DNA from: Nephrocerus scutellatus
Lineage: Eukaryota > Arthropoda > Insecta > Diptera > Pipunculidae
DNA: 64,000 nucleotides
Assembly (NCBI GenBank): GCA_947095585.1
Contig: OX352763.1
Span: forward strand, 101,473,908-101,537,907
Reading direction: 5' to 3'
Of the stretch, positions 11,602 to 20,684 are shown piece by piece. A program made the position numbers and the translations under genes. The number at the start of each line of letters is the position of its first letter. Within the stretch, counting starts at the first letter, position 1. Below the pieces are notes generated by a model. It was not told the DNA's origin. It ran no database searches and saw only the letters and a list, made by a program, of their open reading frames with translations.

Positions 11602-12104
11602 GCTATATTGAGCAGTAACGTGTTTTTCATAAAATTTGAAATGGTTAATTTAACATTCTCTATATAAAATTTGAATAAAAATATTCCTTAATGACAAAAT
11701 TACAGTCTTTTTAACCGCCAGATATCTACTACCTGGTAATTTAGGTTTAGTTAACGAATTTTTGCAACAAGACGATGCACCATCCGTGGTAACGAGTTTA
11801 CCAACTAGATGTTGTAAGTCAGCTCTGAACAACTGAAACTGAAATTGCGAGATAAACAAAAGCTGCATTTTATTTGCCGAGCGAATTCGGAATTCCAATG
11901 TCAAAACCAGCCAAAACCAGCTAAAACCAGCCAAACAGCAGGTTTTCACAATTCCAAAGAAGGAATTCGACAGTGCAATTGTTGTTGTTCCTCGGCAAAT
12001 AAAATACGGCTAAAGTTTATTTCGATTATGCGAAGTAAGATTTACGAATCAAATTTCTTCGAATTGACTGGAACCACTCGCATAAATATGGACAACTGCG
12101 CAGT
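11602..12104 (+). repeat. Direct duplication, copy 2
   Basis: This is the second copy of 10463-11067. Its middle contains a MITE (11868-12005) that copy 1 lacks, so the MITE arrived after, or only in, this copy. Confidence 0.72.
11868..12005. mobile_element. ~140 bp MITE with ATTTTATTTGCCGAG inverted ends
   Basis: The left end CATTTTATTTGCCGAG (11868) is mirrored by CTCGGCAAATAAAAT (11991-12005), an inverted repeat of about 15 bp. Inside is a short tandem run of AAAACCAGCC-like units and GTGCAATTGTTGTTG. A truncated copy in the opposite orientation lies at 15618-15692. There is no coding capacity. Confidence 0.75.
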
Positions 12105-12354
12105 GGCTGAAATGAAGGTTTACCCAACAAAAGCAAATAGCAAAATATTTAAACCAACAAATTCCATTTATTAGATGCAGTCGATTTTAGATGACATATC
12201 TTAAACTTAATTTGTAAAATGAAAACTATATTATGGTACTATTTGCATTTTATTAATTAATGTAGCTAATTTTATATTTATATTTGTGTTGACCACACCA
12301 ATTCAGGAATTTTTTTGCAGCGTGAGTTTTCTGTGAGTTTGTCCTCTCGTAATA
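12105..12354. other. Unassigned spacer
   Basis: A/T-rich, with no recognisable gene. It precedes the Tc1-type element. Confidence 0.3.
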
Positions 12355-13179
12355 CACTACGGTTCACTAGATTTAATGCAGGAAATATTGAGAAGTAAAA
12401 ATGATCTTCCTCCCCTTATATGGCAGTGAGCGAAAACAAAAGATGATGAAAGAAACATTGGTTCATGGTGAATGCAATGGTGAATTCCGAAATTTTAAGA
12501 GAACAAGTTAATGGTAGTTTTATAAAAATTTAACTGAACGAGTCCGAATGGCATGCATTTAAATTGGTTCATAAGATTAGAAAAGCAAAAGCAGTCACGT
12601 TTTTAAAGCACCTAGTTCTTTTTGTATAAATAGTTAAGTTCGTAAAAAATAATGGTATTGCTTTATATTTTTTTTAAGAGAATGGGTTAAAAATTGTTTA
12701 ACATTGTCAGAGAAGGGAGAAATAGATGTTTACCAATCGGAAGGCTTGTCTAAGCGCGCTATCGCCTGCAAGATCAATCGGAGTGATTGTGCTTTTATCA
12801 ATTATTTTAAGGGTCCGAGAAGCAGCTGGTGTTATTGCAATTAAATTTACCGGTCGTCGTTTGATTCATTGTGACAAACACCTCAAGATAGTAAGCTGAA
12901 GAAAATACCACCAATTAGAAGATGAAACGGATGGCTCTAACTTTTAATTCCATGATGAGAAAAGAGGAGCTCTTTTTAAACCACCATCATAGCGGAGAAG
13001 GAGGCGTAATGGTTTGGGTTGCAATAGCTTATTGAGTGTTTTCCTTTGATGTCAGAGGAATCGGAGAAATCCAGTTCCGAGACATCCGATTTTTTTTTCT
13101 CTGATCAGATCTATCAGATAAAAGAAATTATCGGCTTTGTTGTTACAAAAACAGCAGAATTCATTTCATTTATATGGTG

Positions 13180-13260
13180 CTTTTTGCCAAATGAATCAGA
13201 ATGGCATGCATTTAATGAACCGATTTAAATGCATGCCATTCTGATTCATTTGGCAAAAAG
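13180..13260. repeat. Perfect 36 bp inverted repeat, 9 bp loop
   Basis: The arms 13180-13215 and 13225-13260 are exact reverse complements, separated by TGAACCGAT. Each arm contains CAAATGAATCAGAATGGCAT. A related non-palindromic motif, GAATGGCATGCATTTAA, occurs about 640 bp upstream at 12546-12562. The left arm belongs to a short open frame of the Tc1 relic, and the right arm is its inverted copy. Confidence 0.92.
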
Positions 13261-13349
13261 ATCCCTAATGTACCGATATCTTGTTTTTAAATATTTATTT
13301 AAAATTTGATTTTGTATTAACTTCACTGTTCTAACCTTTACAATTATTT

Positions 13350-13497
13350 GTTTTTAAATTCTCTATATTAGCTTGGCCTGGCCGTCTTGTGATCAATTTT
13401 TAACCCACTTTCTATAGCCAGATTTTATTCAAACTTTGCACACACATGTGTATCTCTTTTTAGAGAAATTACATTAACATTTTTATTGGTTGTTTTA
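13350..13497 (-). repeat. Minisatellite-bearing element, minimal nested copy
   Basis: It begins TTTTTAAATTCTCTATATTA and ends ATTTTTATTGGTTGTTTT, the two family ends in inverted orientation with almost no internal units. It sits inside the Tc1 relic. The solo Tc1 end at 42682 and this copy share TCAGGAAA up to the insertion edge. Confidence 0.75.
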
Positions 13498-13576
13498 ATT
13501 GTTTTCCTGACATCTAACTGAAAAAATATCAATTACTCAAAATGATGTGCTTCTAATCTAGTGACCCGCAGTGTAT

Positions 13577-13712
13577 CTCTACTTCTACTACCAGTCAGAA
13601 TTTGATTGGGCCTGTTTTAAAACAATTGTTTAGTGCTCGCCTTGCGATGGTAGGAAAAGTATAACAACTAAATTACAACTATCCATATGGCGAGCTGAGA
13701 GCTATACTTTCT
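13577..13712 (-). repeat. Interspersed repeat related to 47250-47385
   Basis: Read on the minus strand it gives CTCAGCTCGCCATATGGATA, then AAACAATTGTTTTAAAAC, then AAATTCTGACTGGTAG and GAGATAC. The same order appears on the plus strand at 47250-47385, and the second half recurs at 47700-47800. It does not code for protein and looks like a small transposon remnant. Confidence 0.55.
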
Positions 13713-13766
13713 TATAATAATTAAAAATATTCTAATTCTTATTACTATGTAGTAGTTTGTACTTAC

Positions 13767-14053
13767 TTGTTTGTTATTTCCATAACGTCCGACATCATCA
13801 GACGATATTTTTTTCTAAACTTGATTCCATTCTCCGTTTCCAATAAGTATTTATTTACGAAATCCGTGAGCGAGATGAAATATATAAAACCCAATGAAGT
13901 AAGGAAGAGTCCTCGTTGCAGCGAAAGACGATCGGTTGTATTTGGAATCTGAAGGAGACTGGCACACGCTAAACTAATCGAACCGATTGAACAAGCCAAC
14001 GAAACGTAGCATCGATTACGTCGCAATGGATGCAACACAGATTTCGTCGTCAT
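13767..14053 (-). CDS. Candidate first coding exon of a small two-span membrane protein
   Basis: The ATG at 14051-14053 is in a strong fly context (CCAAAATGACG). The frame stays open for 95 codons plus 2 nt, to a good splice donor (CAA|GTAAGTAC, donor GT at 13765-13766). The predicted peptide starts MTTKSVLHPLRRNRCYVSLA and has two hydrophobic stretches at about residues 16-36 and 49-66, followed by a charged tail (LLETENGIKFRKKYRLMM). I do not recognise the family; a small organelle or ER membrane protein is possible. The rest of the gene would lie at lower coordinates, but I could not find a matching second exon. The DNA just upstream (14069-14297) is duplicated at 11099-11338. Confidence rests on start context, open frame and donor only. 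Confidence 0.45.
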
Positions 14054-14068
14054 TTTGGTCGTTGTTTT

Positions 14069-14297
14069 TTAATAGGATGTGATGGAGTAAACTTTTCCCG
14101 ATTAATATTTTTAAACAGATAACTGTGTAAACAAAACAATTATGTACTTAGATATTTTTTTAGATTTTTCACTTTGCTCCTAAGTGGAGAAGGACCGACC
14201 AACACTAAGCACCACCGCACAAGGGCACAAGTAAACGACAAACGAATGGAATGAAAGCCGATTGTCAAGTGAAGCCAGTGAGGCGATTTTCTGACTC
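14069..14297 (+). repeat. Duplicated block, second copy
   Basis: This is the counterpart of 11099-11338. A further short match (ATTCTACTCGTATTCGAATT) follows both copies, at 11561 and at about 14300. It abuts the start of the candidate exon at 13767-14053, so it would contain that gene's 5' leader or promoter. Confidence 0.7.
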
Positions 14298-14302
14298 TGA
14301 TT

Positions 14303-14671
14303 CTACTCGTATTCGAATTTCGAATTTTGTCTCAACCGAATTGCTTGTGGATTGTTGTTGTCTGATGATTTGTAGTGTACTGGAAGTGACAGTGGAATGA
14401 TGTCATTGTTTGTCTGTACAATGTGCTGCGGCTGAATAGCGCTGGGTGTAGAGATATCATAGATGGAGGGATGTGCGTAAGAAACCAGCTGTTGCTTCAT
14501 AATGTCATTGCTATGAAAATAATGAGGTAATAGTTGGTTTTTTATTTCCAGTTTAAGATAATTCGTATGATTGAATTTAAATTGTAATAAATATGTTTTT
14601 AATAGATTCGGTAATGTATGTTTCTGTAATAACTTACCCAAAATCTCAACTGCGAAGATTGGTAATGACAC
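14303..14671 (-). CDS. Unrecognised open frame, possible exon
   Basis: About 120 codons are open on the minus strand without an ATG at the 5' edge. A plausible splice acceptor, TCTTCGCAG, precedes TTGAGATTTTG near 14650. The translated sequence has a mixed, protein-like composition (SYAHPSIYDISTPSAIQPQH) and ends in stop TGA/TAA near 14303. No family is recognised. It could be an exon of a gene upstream of the membrane-protein candidate, or chance. Confidence 0.2.
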   Translation of the reverse strand: MSLPIFAVEILGKLLQKHTLPNLLKTYLLQFKFNHTNYLKLEIKNQLLPHYFHSNDIMKQQLVSYAHPSIYDISTPSAIQPQHIVQTNNDIIPLSLPVHYKSSDNNNPQAIRLRQNSKFEYE

Positions 14672-14835
14672 ATGTCAAGTAATTTTCGAAATTCACTTTT
14701 CAACTATGTAGAAAGCATATATATGTATGAATTACTGACACAGTGCCACGAGATTATGTCGAGGGTTGTTTTGGCAGGATGTATGCAAATTGAAAATTAC
14801 CGACGATATTCGTGAAAAAATGCATATTGACTATG

Positions 14836-15031
14836 CTATATTGCTTTGGCAAAGCCAGCTTGGCTTACAAAAATCGCATAAGCATAAAGCCGAAAGTAAA
14901 TCCAAAAAAATTTAGGATTAAGAAACTAAAGCCATTTTATAGTTATGGTGCTCACCGTAAGGCGGTAAAACCAAAAGCTGTTGCTTTGAGAATTAATGTA
15001 AAGCCAAGCTGGCTTTGCCAAAGCAATATAG
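14836..15031 (+). mobile_element. 196 bp MITE with ~31 bp inverted ends, copy 1
   Basis: The left end CTATATTGCTTTGGCAAAGC continues CAGCTTGGCTT. The right end is its near-perfect reverse complement, AAGCCAAGCTGGCTTTGCCA then AAGCAATATAG. The interior contains GGTGCTCACCGTAAGGCGG. A copy in the opposite orientation lies at 19775-19965 and is alignable from end to end. An open frame crossing it is a by-product. Confidence 0.88.
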
Positions 15032-15162
15032 TAAAAGTGTAGAGATTTTAATTCAGTAACGGCGCTCTCACATTGAAAAACATAAGACTTAAGACATACA
15101 GAAATATATGTATAATGGTTTTGACAAAAAAAGTGTCTGCTCGTTTTGTTGGTAGATCTTGA

Positions 15163-15622
15163 GTGTTTTGTTTAATTCATTCTGCAGAAAAAAGAGGGAA
15201 GGAACAGAATATCTATCACGTGACCAAGGAATATTCTGTTTATTCTATCTATCGATGTAATAAAACCAAGAATACGTTTTAAACATAGCCAAAAAAGGAA
15301 TAGAACACAAAGAATAAATAAAAGAACGTTTTATGTCAAATTCATAATGAAATATAGAAAACACTCATTAGTTCTTCAGTTTACAAACTTTTGAAGAAAT
15401 ACGGTGTTTTCTTGAATTCATTCTACAGAAAGAATAGAGGGAACATAATATCAATCACGTGACTACTATTGTTTATTCTACCTATCGATGTAGCATAAAA
15501 AGAATAAATTCTTAACATTTTGACGAAATAAGAGAATATCCAACAAAGGATTAGAATACAAAGAATAAATAAAATTACGTTTTATGTCAAATTCAGATGG
15601 TTTAGAATGAAATAAAAGGCAT
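15163..15622 (+). repeat. Direct duplication of a ~210 bp unit
   Basis: Unit 1 (15163-15365) and unit 2 (15403-15622) share, in order, AATTCATTCTRCAGAAA, ATCACGTGAC, TGTTTATTCTA, TATCGATGTA and TTACGTTTTATGTCAAATTC, with small indels. There is no coding signal. Unit 2 runs directly into a truncated MITE. Confidence 0.72.
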
Positions 15623-15692
15623 TTTATTTGCCGAGGAATAAAGAATTACAACAACAATTGCACTATCTTATGGAATAAGAAAACCTGCTTTT
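15618..15692 (-). mobile_element. Truncated copy of the ATTTTATTTGCCGAG MITE
   Basis: GCATTTTATTTGCCGAGGAA is followed by ACAACAACAATTGCACT and AAAACCTGCT, matching the reverse complement of 11868-12005. The other end is missing. Confidence 0.65.
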
Positions 15693-15702
15693 GTGTTGTC
15701 AA

Positions 15703-16141
15703 AATAAGTAAGTGAAACTAATTGGAACAGCTTGAGTTACTTTTTTTAAAATGGCGTCAAATAAGTTTGAAATAAGTACCTTATTGGAAAAGGGCCTAAG
15801 TTTGCTGACGAGGTGACTTATTATGGCGTCAAATAAGTAAGTCTGTACAAATAAGTATCTAATTGGAAAAGGACCTTGGTCGCTTTTAAGCATTTTAAGA
15901 CGCAATTTTATGTTTTTATTTATCGTATAATTTAATAATAATATGAATAGCTTATTTTCGTTCATGTTTATCGATTAATTGTTATCGAACCAAAAATTTT
16001 ATTCGAAAATTACTTTTATTTTTATATGGCTGTTAAGATAAGTTAGTGAAAGTAATTGGAAAAGCTTGAGCTACTTATTTAAAGTGGCTTCAAATAAGTC
16101 AATAAGTTTGAAATAAGTACCTGATTGGAAAAGGGCCTTAT
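15703..16141 (+). repeat. Three diverged tandem units ending AATTGGAAAAGG
   Basis: Units at about 15703-15800, 15818-15875 and 16033-16141 share AATTGGAAAAGCTTGAG, GGCGTCAAATAAGT, TTTGAAATAAGTACC and ATTGGAAAAGGGCCT. About 150 bp of other sequence separates the second and third units. Open frames here arise from the repeats. Confidence 0.6.
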
Positions 16142-17514
16142 GTCTGTTTCGATTTACTCAAACCATACCCGAAACCAAATTTTGGGGTAAGAGTAACAGA
16201 GTTTTCGTGGTTATTGCTTTGACACCAAACAAAACCCAACCAAAATGTCAAACAAAAACTAAGAAATTATTCTGTCTGCTCTCACTTTGTCATCTTGCTG
16301 AGTAAACGAACCCATTCCCGTCGGCAAATAAAACGCAAAATAAAACCATATCCCGGATATAGGTTGCAAAACTAAGCAAAAACCACGAGAGATATATATT
16401 AACTATCCCGTTAAAATCGAGAGAGCTATTAAGTTTTTCATTGTGAGAGCAGGGTAACTGTTTTGTTGAAGCCAAAAACTTAATGCCGTATTCTTCAAAA
16501 AAATTTAGTACAACTACAAACCCAACAGACACGAGGCAACGCTTTTGTAATATACGTACATCGCCAACTTCTTCATGGACAATATATACAAATAGATCGT
16601 TTTAAAAAAATGGAATTCAATGATTATTTTTTCATTTTTTACCGAATGTGCTCTTTTTCCTGTGGATACAATATTCACTTTTCATTTTATTCAAAGCATT
16701 TAAATAATTAAAAAAATTTAAACTTACTGCTAAATACTCTCACTATATTTTTATGTACGATGAAAACGAAACAAACGTGCTGCGTGCGTTGAAACTTGGA
16801 AGTCGAAGGAAGACATGAAGGAAGAATAAACGAAAGAACGCAAAAATATATTTGCATTTCCACGCTAGACGCTAGTCGCTAACTACAAACTTCAAAGCTT
16901 CAAACTGCCTACTTGCTGCTTGTTTGGTTCAACATTCGGAGAGGGGCACAAGACACAACAAAGAACAAACAAAAACAAATATTGGCTGTTTTTTTTATGT
17001 TGGAGTTTCCTTGGAGAGATAATTAAACTGTCAGAATTCAGATGTTTTTTTTTTCATTCTCCGAGTTATCATTTTTCTCTGTCCTCCTTTTCTGATACAT
17101 TTCAATTTAATGCTCAAAATGTAACGAGTTTATAGAGTCGAGACTCGAAAGTCGACTCAATTGACGATTGGGCCATCACGAATTCTGGCGGATAAATTTT
17201 AAAGCGATTAAACAAACAGTTTTACGTTTATGATTTTATACGATCAGCCAAATTATAAATATTATAAGGGTTTAAGAATAATGCTCCTGTGTCATTGGTG
17301 CTAACTCACATGACTTTAATGACACGAGACAGCTTTCTTTATAAATATTGCGTGTGTTAATATCCGGTGTTAACGCATATAGTCCCATGTATTTTGATGG
17401 GACAGACAGAAGCTGAATTTTGTTTTGTACCAGAATAGGAATGAAACCTAGCTTTCCCAAAAAAAAAAAAAACAAGAATTATTTACTTCTGTACCACTTT
17501 TGCCCACGACATAT
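16142..17514. other. Unassigned, apparently low-repeat sequence
   Basis: I recognise no gene. A short inverted pair, GTTTTCGTGGTTATTGCTT (16201) and AAGCAAAAACCACGAG (about 16376), could bound a small transposon. The rest is A/T-rich. Confidence 0.3.
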
Positions 17515-18280
17515 TAGTTTTTTTGCCTTTTTATATTCTCTATATTAACTTCGCGTTCCCGTGACTGGCTGGTCACATCTTGCGATCAATTTTTAATCCA
17601 CTTCCCAAAGCCCGATTTTATTGGAATTTTGCACACATGTTTTTCCAGTGACAAAACTTTCTATTAAAGAGACCTGAGGCCCGAGGGGTACCCATATAAA
17701 TTTTTTAAAAATTAGCCCGATTTTCTTCAAATTTTAAACACATGTGTATCTCCGATGGAGAAAACTGTTTGTAAAAATGGGCCGTGCCCAAGTGGTGCCT
17801 ATATAATTTTTTTTTTTAAAATTAGCCCAATTTTCTTCAAATTTTAAACATATGGACCAAACTTTTTGTAAAAATTTTGTAGTGATCGAGCTCTAAGGCT
17901 CGATTTTCTTCAAATTTTAAACACCTGTTTGACTGTCCATCTGTCTGTCGGGGAATCTTGCGATCAATTTATAACCCACTTCCCAAAGCACGATTTTGTT
18001 GAAACTTTGCACACATGTTTATATACGGTGACAACACATTCTTTTAAAATTTGGGTCCACAGGATCCCTCGGCCCTGAGGTGATGGGGCCCCGGGGTCAA
18101 CGGGCCCCACAAATTTTTTAAAAAATTTACTCGATTTTCTTCAAATTTTATACACTCGTTCTGATCTATGTTTAAAGTTTCACGTATATAACACAATGGG
18201 AAGTTAGTTTAAAATTAATTACCAAATTCCACCCGCACAGACAGACATACACGAAAGCGAGCTAATAAAAACGTTTTAAA
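17515..18280. repeat. Minisatellite-bearing element, composite copy
   Basis: The left end (TATTCTCTATATTAACTTCG) and the right end (rc of GCGAGCTAATAAAAACG) are both of the 'CGAAGTTAATA' type, unlike other copies, which have one of each. Two successive minus-oriented segments (each with CTTGCGATCAATTT and CACTTCCCAAAGC) are followed by a plus-oriented one. The copy looks assembled from at least three insertions or rearrangements. Confidence 0.7.
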
Positions 18281-19204
18281 AAAGAATAAATAAAAAATAA
18301 TTTATGTTGATTAAGGAAAATTGAAGTCGCGCTGCATTAGTAATTCGATGACATAGATGTTGTTTATTGTATGTTAATATTTTCCAAAATAAGCACTTAC
18401 TTACTTGCAATCGTCAATATGATTAAATTTTGATCACGATGTTTTTATAATTATAATTATTTAATTTTATAATATAATAATATAAATATAAATGTATAAT
18501 TATAAAACAAAAGCTTAAAAAGTCGAATTAATAAAAATATAAAGAAAATATTTACTAATTTCTCTCTTCACTAAAGTTACTCTAGATAGAGCTACTAATT
18601 CAATTAAATCAGTCCAAGCAAACACGGCTATAGTGTGTATATGGGTTCGATAAGTCCAGTTTTTTAGGCGGTGCGTAATTTCATACAGACGCACAGTCAT
18701 TTTAATTTTGTTCAATGAGGCTGTTCCGAACAGTTCAGAGCTGAAAAATATCATGTTTTCGTGTTCAATGAGAAAAATTTCTTTCTGAGACTGTTCTATT
18801 TTGTGTTCAATGACTCTTCTCTGGACAGTTTTTCTGCACCTGGTAGAACAGATTTGTGAGAAATGTCAAAATCAGCTGTAATTGCAAATTTCAGGTTTTC
18901 TACTCGGCGTTGCTGGAACTTGTATCACTTGAAAAACTATTTCCACTTTGCGAATCACTATCAATCACTTCTAATACCATTTGTTAAAAAAAATCGAGTT
19001 CCATTCTTTTTTAATTTATATTTCACGATTGCTCTTACACCTCAGTCAAAACTAAAATAAACTATCCGTTAAAAGAAAATGAAGCCATTTTTGACATATG
19101 GCTGTTGTTTTCTGTTCCAACTTGATCTGAAATTATTCACAAATTTGTGCAGTTTTGTACTGCCTTTTTTTTCATTGAACAAATGTTTTATATGTTAAAG
19201 ATAT
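18281..19204. other. Unassigned spacer
   Basis: A/T-rich, with runs such as TAATATAATAATATAAATATAAA near 18470. Several GTTCAATGA / CTGTTC motifs lie between 18715 and 18850. I can support no gene. Confidence 0.3.
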
Positions 19205-19372
19205 TAGGTCTGTTCCCGTACCCAAAAATAGTATTAATTATTACTAATGTTACTACTTTTTACTCAAAAGCATTCCCTTACTCGAAAAAATATTAAAATA
19301 ATGCCGAAAATAGATTTTATGTTAATTTTCTCTTTGATTAATTTTTCTACAAAAAGTACGGGAACGTACCTA
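19205..19372. mobile_element. 168 bp MITE with GTTCCCGTAC inverted ends
   Basis: The left end TAGGTCTGTTCCCGTAC is mirrored by GTACGGGAACGTACCTA at the right. The inside is A/T-rich and non-coding. I found only one copy in the window. Confidence 0.7.
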
Positions 19373-19774
19373 TTAAAAACTAACAATTAATATTGAATAC
19401 AGTTGTAAGGACAATCCTGGAGTGAGGGGATGGGGTGACAGTAAATGGTGTAGATTCTATAGTCTCAAATTTTACACCCGTGTAACGCCGAGCAATCAAC
19501 TAGTTAATAATATTTCCTTCCCAAATTAAAGTTTTATTTCTTACCTGAATGCTAAATGAATGCAGAGAAATAAATTTTATCTCGGAGAAAAAAGCATATT
19601 TGACAGTTAAATTACTACGACATCAAATAAAACACGCCCTATATAAGTGCCGACGATAACTACTGTCATCTAATTTGAATCTTTTTACCTAATGGCTGGT
19701 GGTATTGATTTGGCATGGCTTTTCCAAATTTCTAAATTGCAAGGAGTGTGGGTGTCGCCCACATAATACATATG

Positions 19775-19965
19775 CTATATTGCTTGGCAAAGCCAGCTTG
19801 GCTTTACTCAAAGCAACAGCTTTTGGTTTTACCGCCTTACGGTGAGCACCATAACTATAAAACGGCTTTAGTTTCTTAATCCTAAAAATTTTTTGGATTT
19901 ACTTTCGGTTTTATGCTTATGCGATTGTTGTTGTAAGCCAAGCTTGCTTTGCCAAAGCAATATAG
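19775..19965 (-). mobile_element. MITE copy 2 (same family as 14836-15031)
   Basis: The ends CTATATTGCTTGGCAAAGCC and GCTTTGCCAAAGCAATATAG face each other. The interior is the reverse complement of copy 1, including CCGCCTTACGGTGAGCACC. It differs by a small number of substitutions and short indels. Confidence 0.88.
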
Positions 19966-20684
19966 CAATAGTTCAAGTACAGGGCTTTGGTCATGAAACG
20001 TTTTCCCTTTGTAGAATAGAAAGAATGGATGGAACACCTGTCAACTGTCAAGTATTTAAGAAAAAAGCTTTTAAAATTCTTTTGGATACAATGACCGGCT
20101 ACATACAGCACACTGCACAAAAAATACATACCGTTTGACAGTTTATTTAACAAAGCGTTCTATGTACTCTATTTTAGTCCCACCTCAGTAGAATGAGAAG
20201 AATAGTTTTAAACGTAAAAAACTCGCAATAGATTGAAAAGAAGCTTACAGAAGAATAAAAATACGTCTCTCGGCATTCTGGAATTTTCTCAAAGTTTAAT
20301 AAAGGGGTCCAAAGGTTTCATGGTGTAAATCACACTTCCCACTATAAAAACTGTCATCAAAATCACAGTACTGTCCAGCTGTGGCTTCCAAAGTGTTCAT
20401 GAATAATAGAATATTTACAGCGGTTGTTCAGTTGCGTACAAATCAATTTACTACTTACTGTAAAATAATTATTTAAGAATGTGAAATAAGTAACAGCTAG
20501 GAGGTAATAAAAGTTTTAAGATAACGTATTTTTTTGTTTTAATGTAAACACACTCAAGGGATTTCCACGCTTAACTGGGTGGGGTGGGAAGAGGATATTC
20601 TATGCAGAAACGTTTTGAAGCCTGCCGAACAAAATTTTGCAGCATTTTCGGCTATGATATGTGGTTGCTTGTTTTTTTCTTTTT
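19966..20684. other. Unassigned spacer
   Basis: No recognisable gene or repeat. Short open frames on both strands at 19.9-20.15 kb overlap each other and the MITE, and I do not consider them genes. Confidence 0.3.

Larger units (their letters stand above)
12355..13573 (+). mobile_element. Tc1-type transposon relic with TA target duplication
   Basis: The left end CACTACGGTTCACTAGATTT is mirrored at the right by CTAATCTAGTGACCCGCAGTG, and both are flanked by TA (12353-12354 and 13574-13575), the Tc1/mariner target. Near 12705-12790 the plus strand reads GEIDVYQSEGLSKRAIACKI, a Tc1 N-terminal helix-turn-helix. Near 12945-13035 it reads HDEKRGALFKP and GEGGVMVWVAIAY, the SDEKRF and GGSVMVWG blocks. 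Frameshifts and stops make it inactive. A short copy of the minisatellite-bearing element is nested at 13350-13497, and a perfect 36 bp palindrome lies at 13180-13260. A solo end of the same family is at 42682. Confidence 0.8.
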
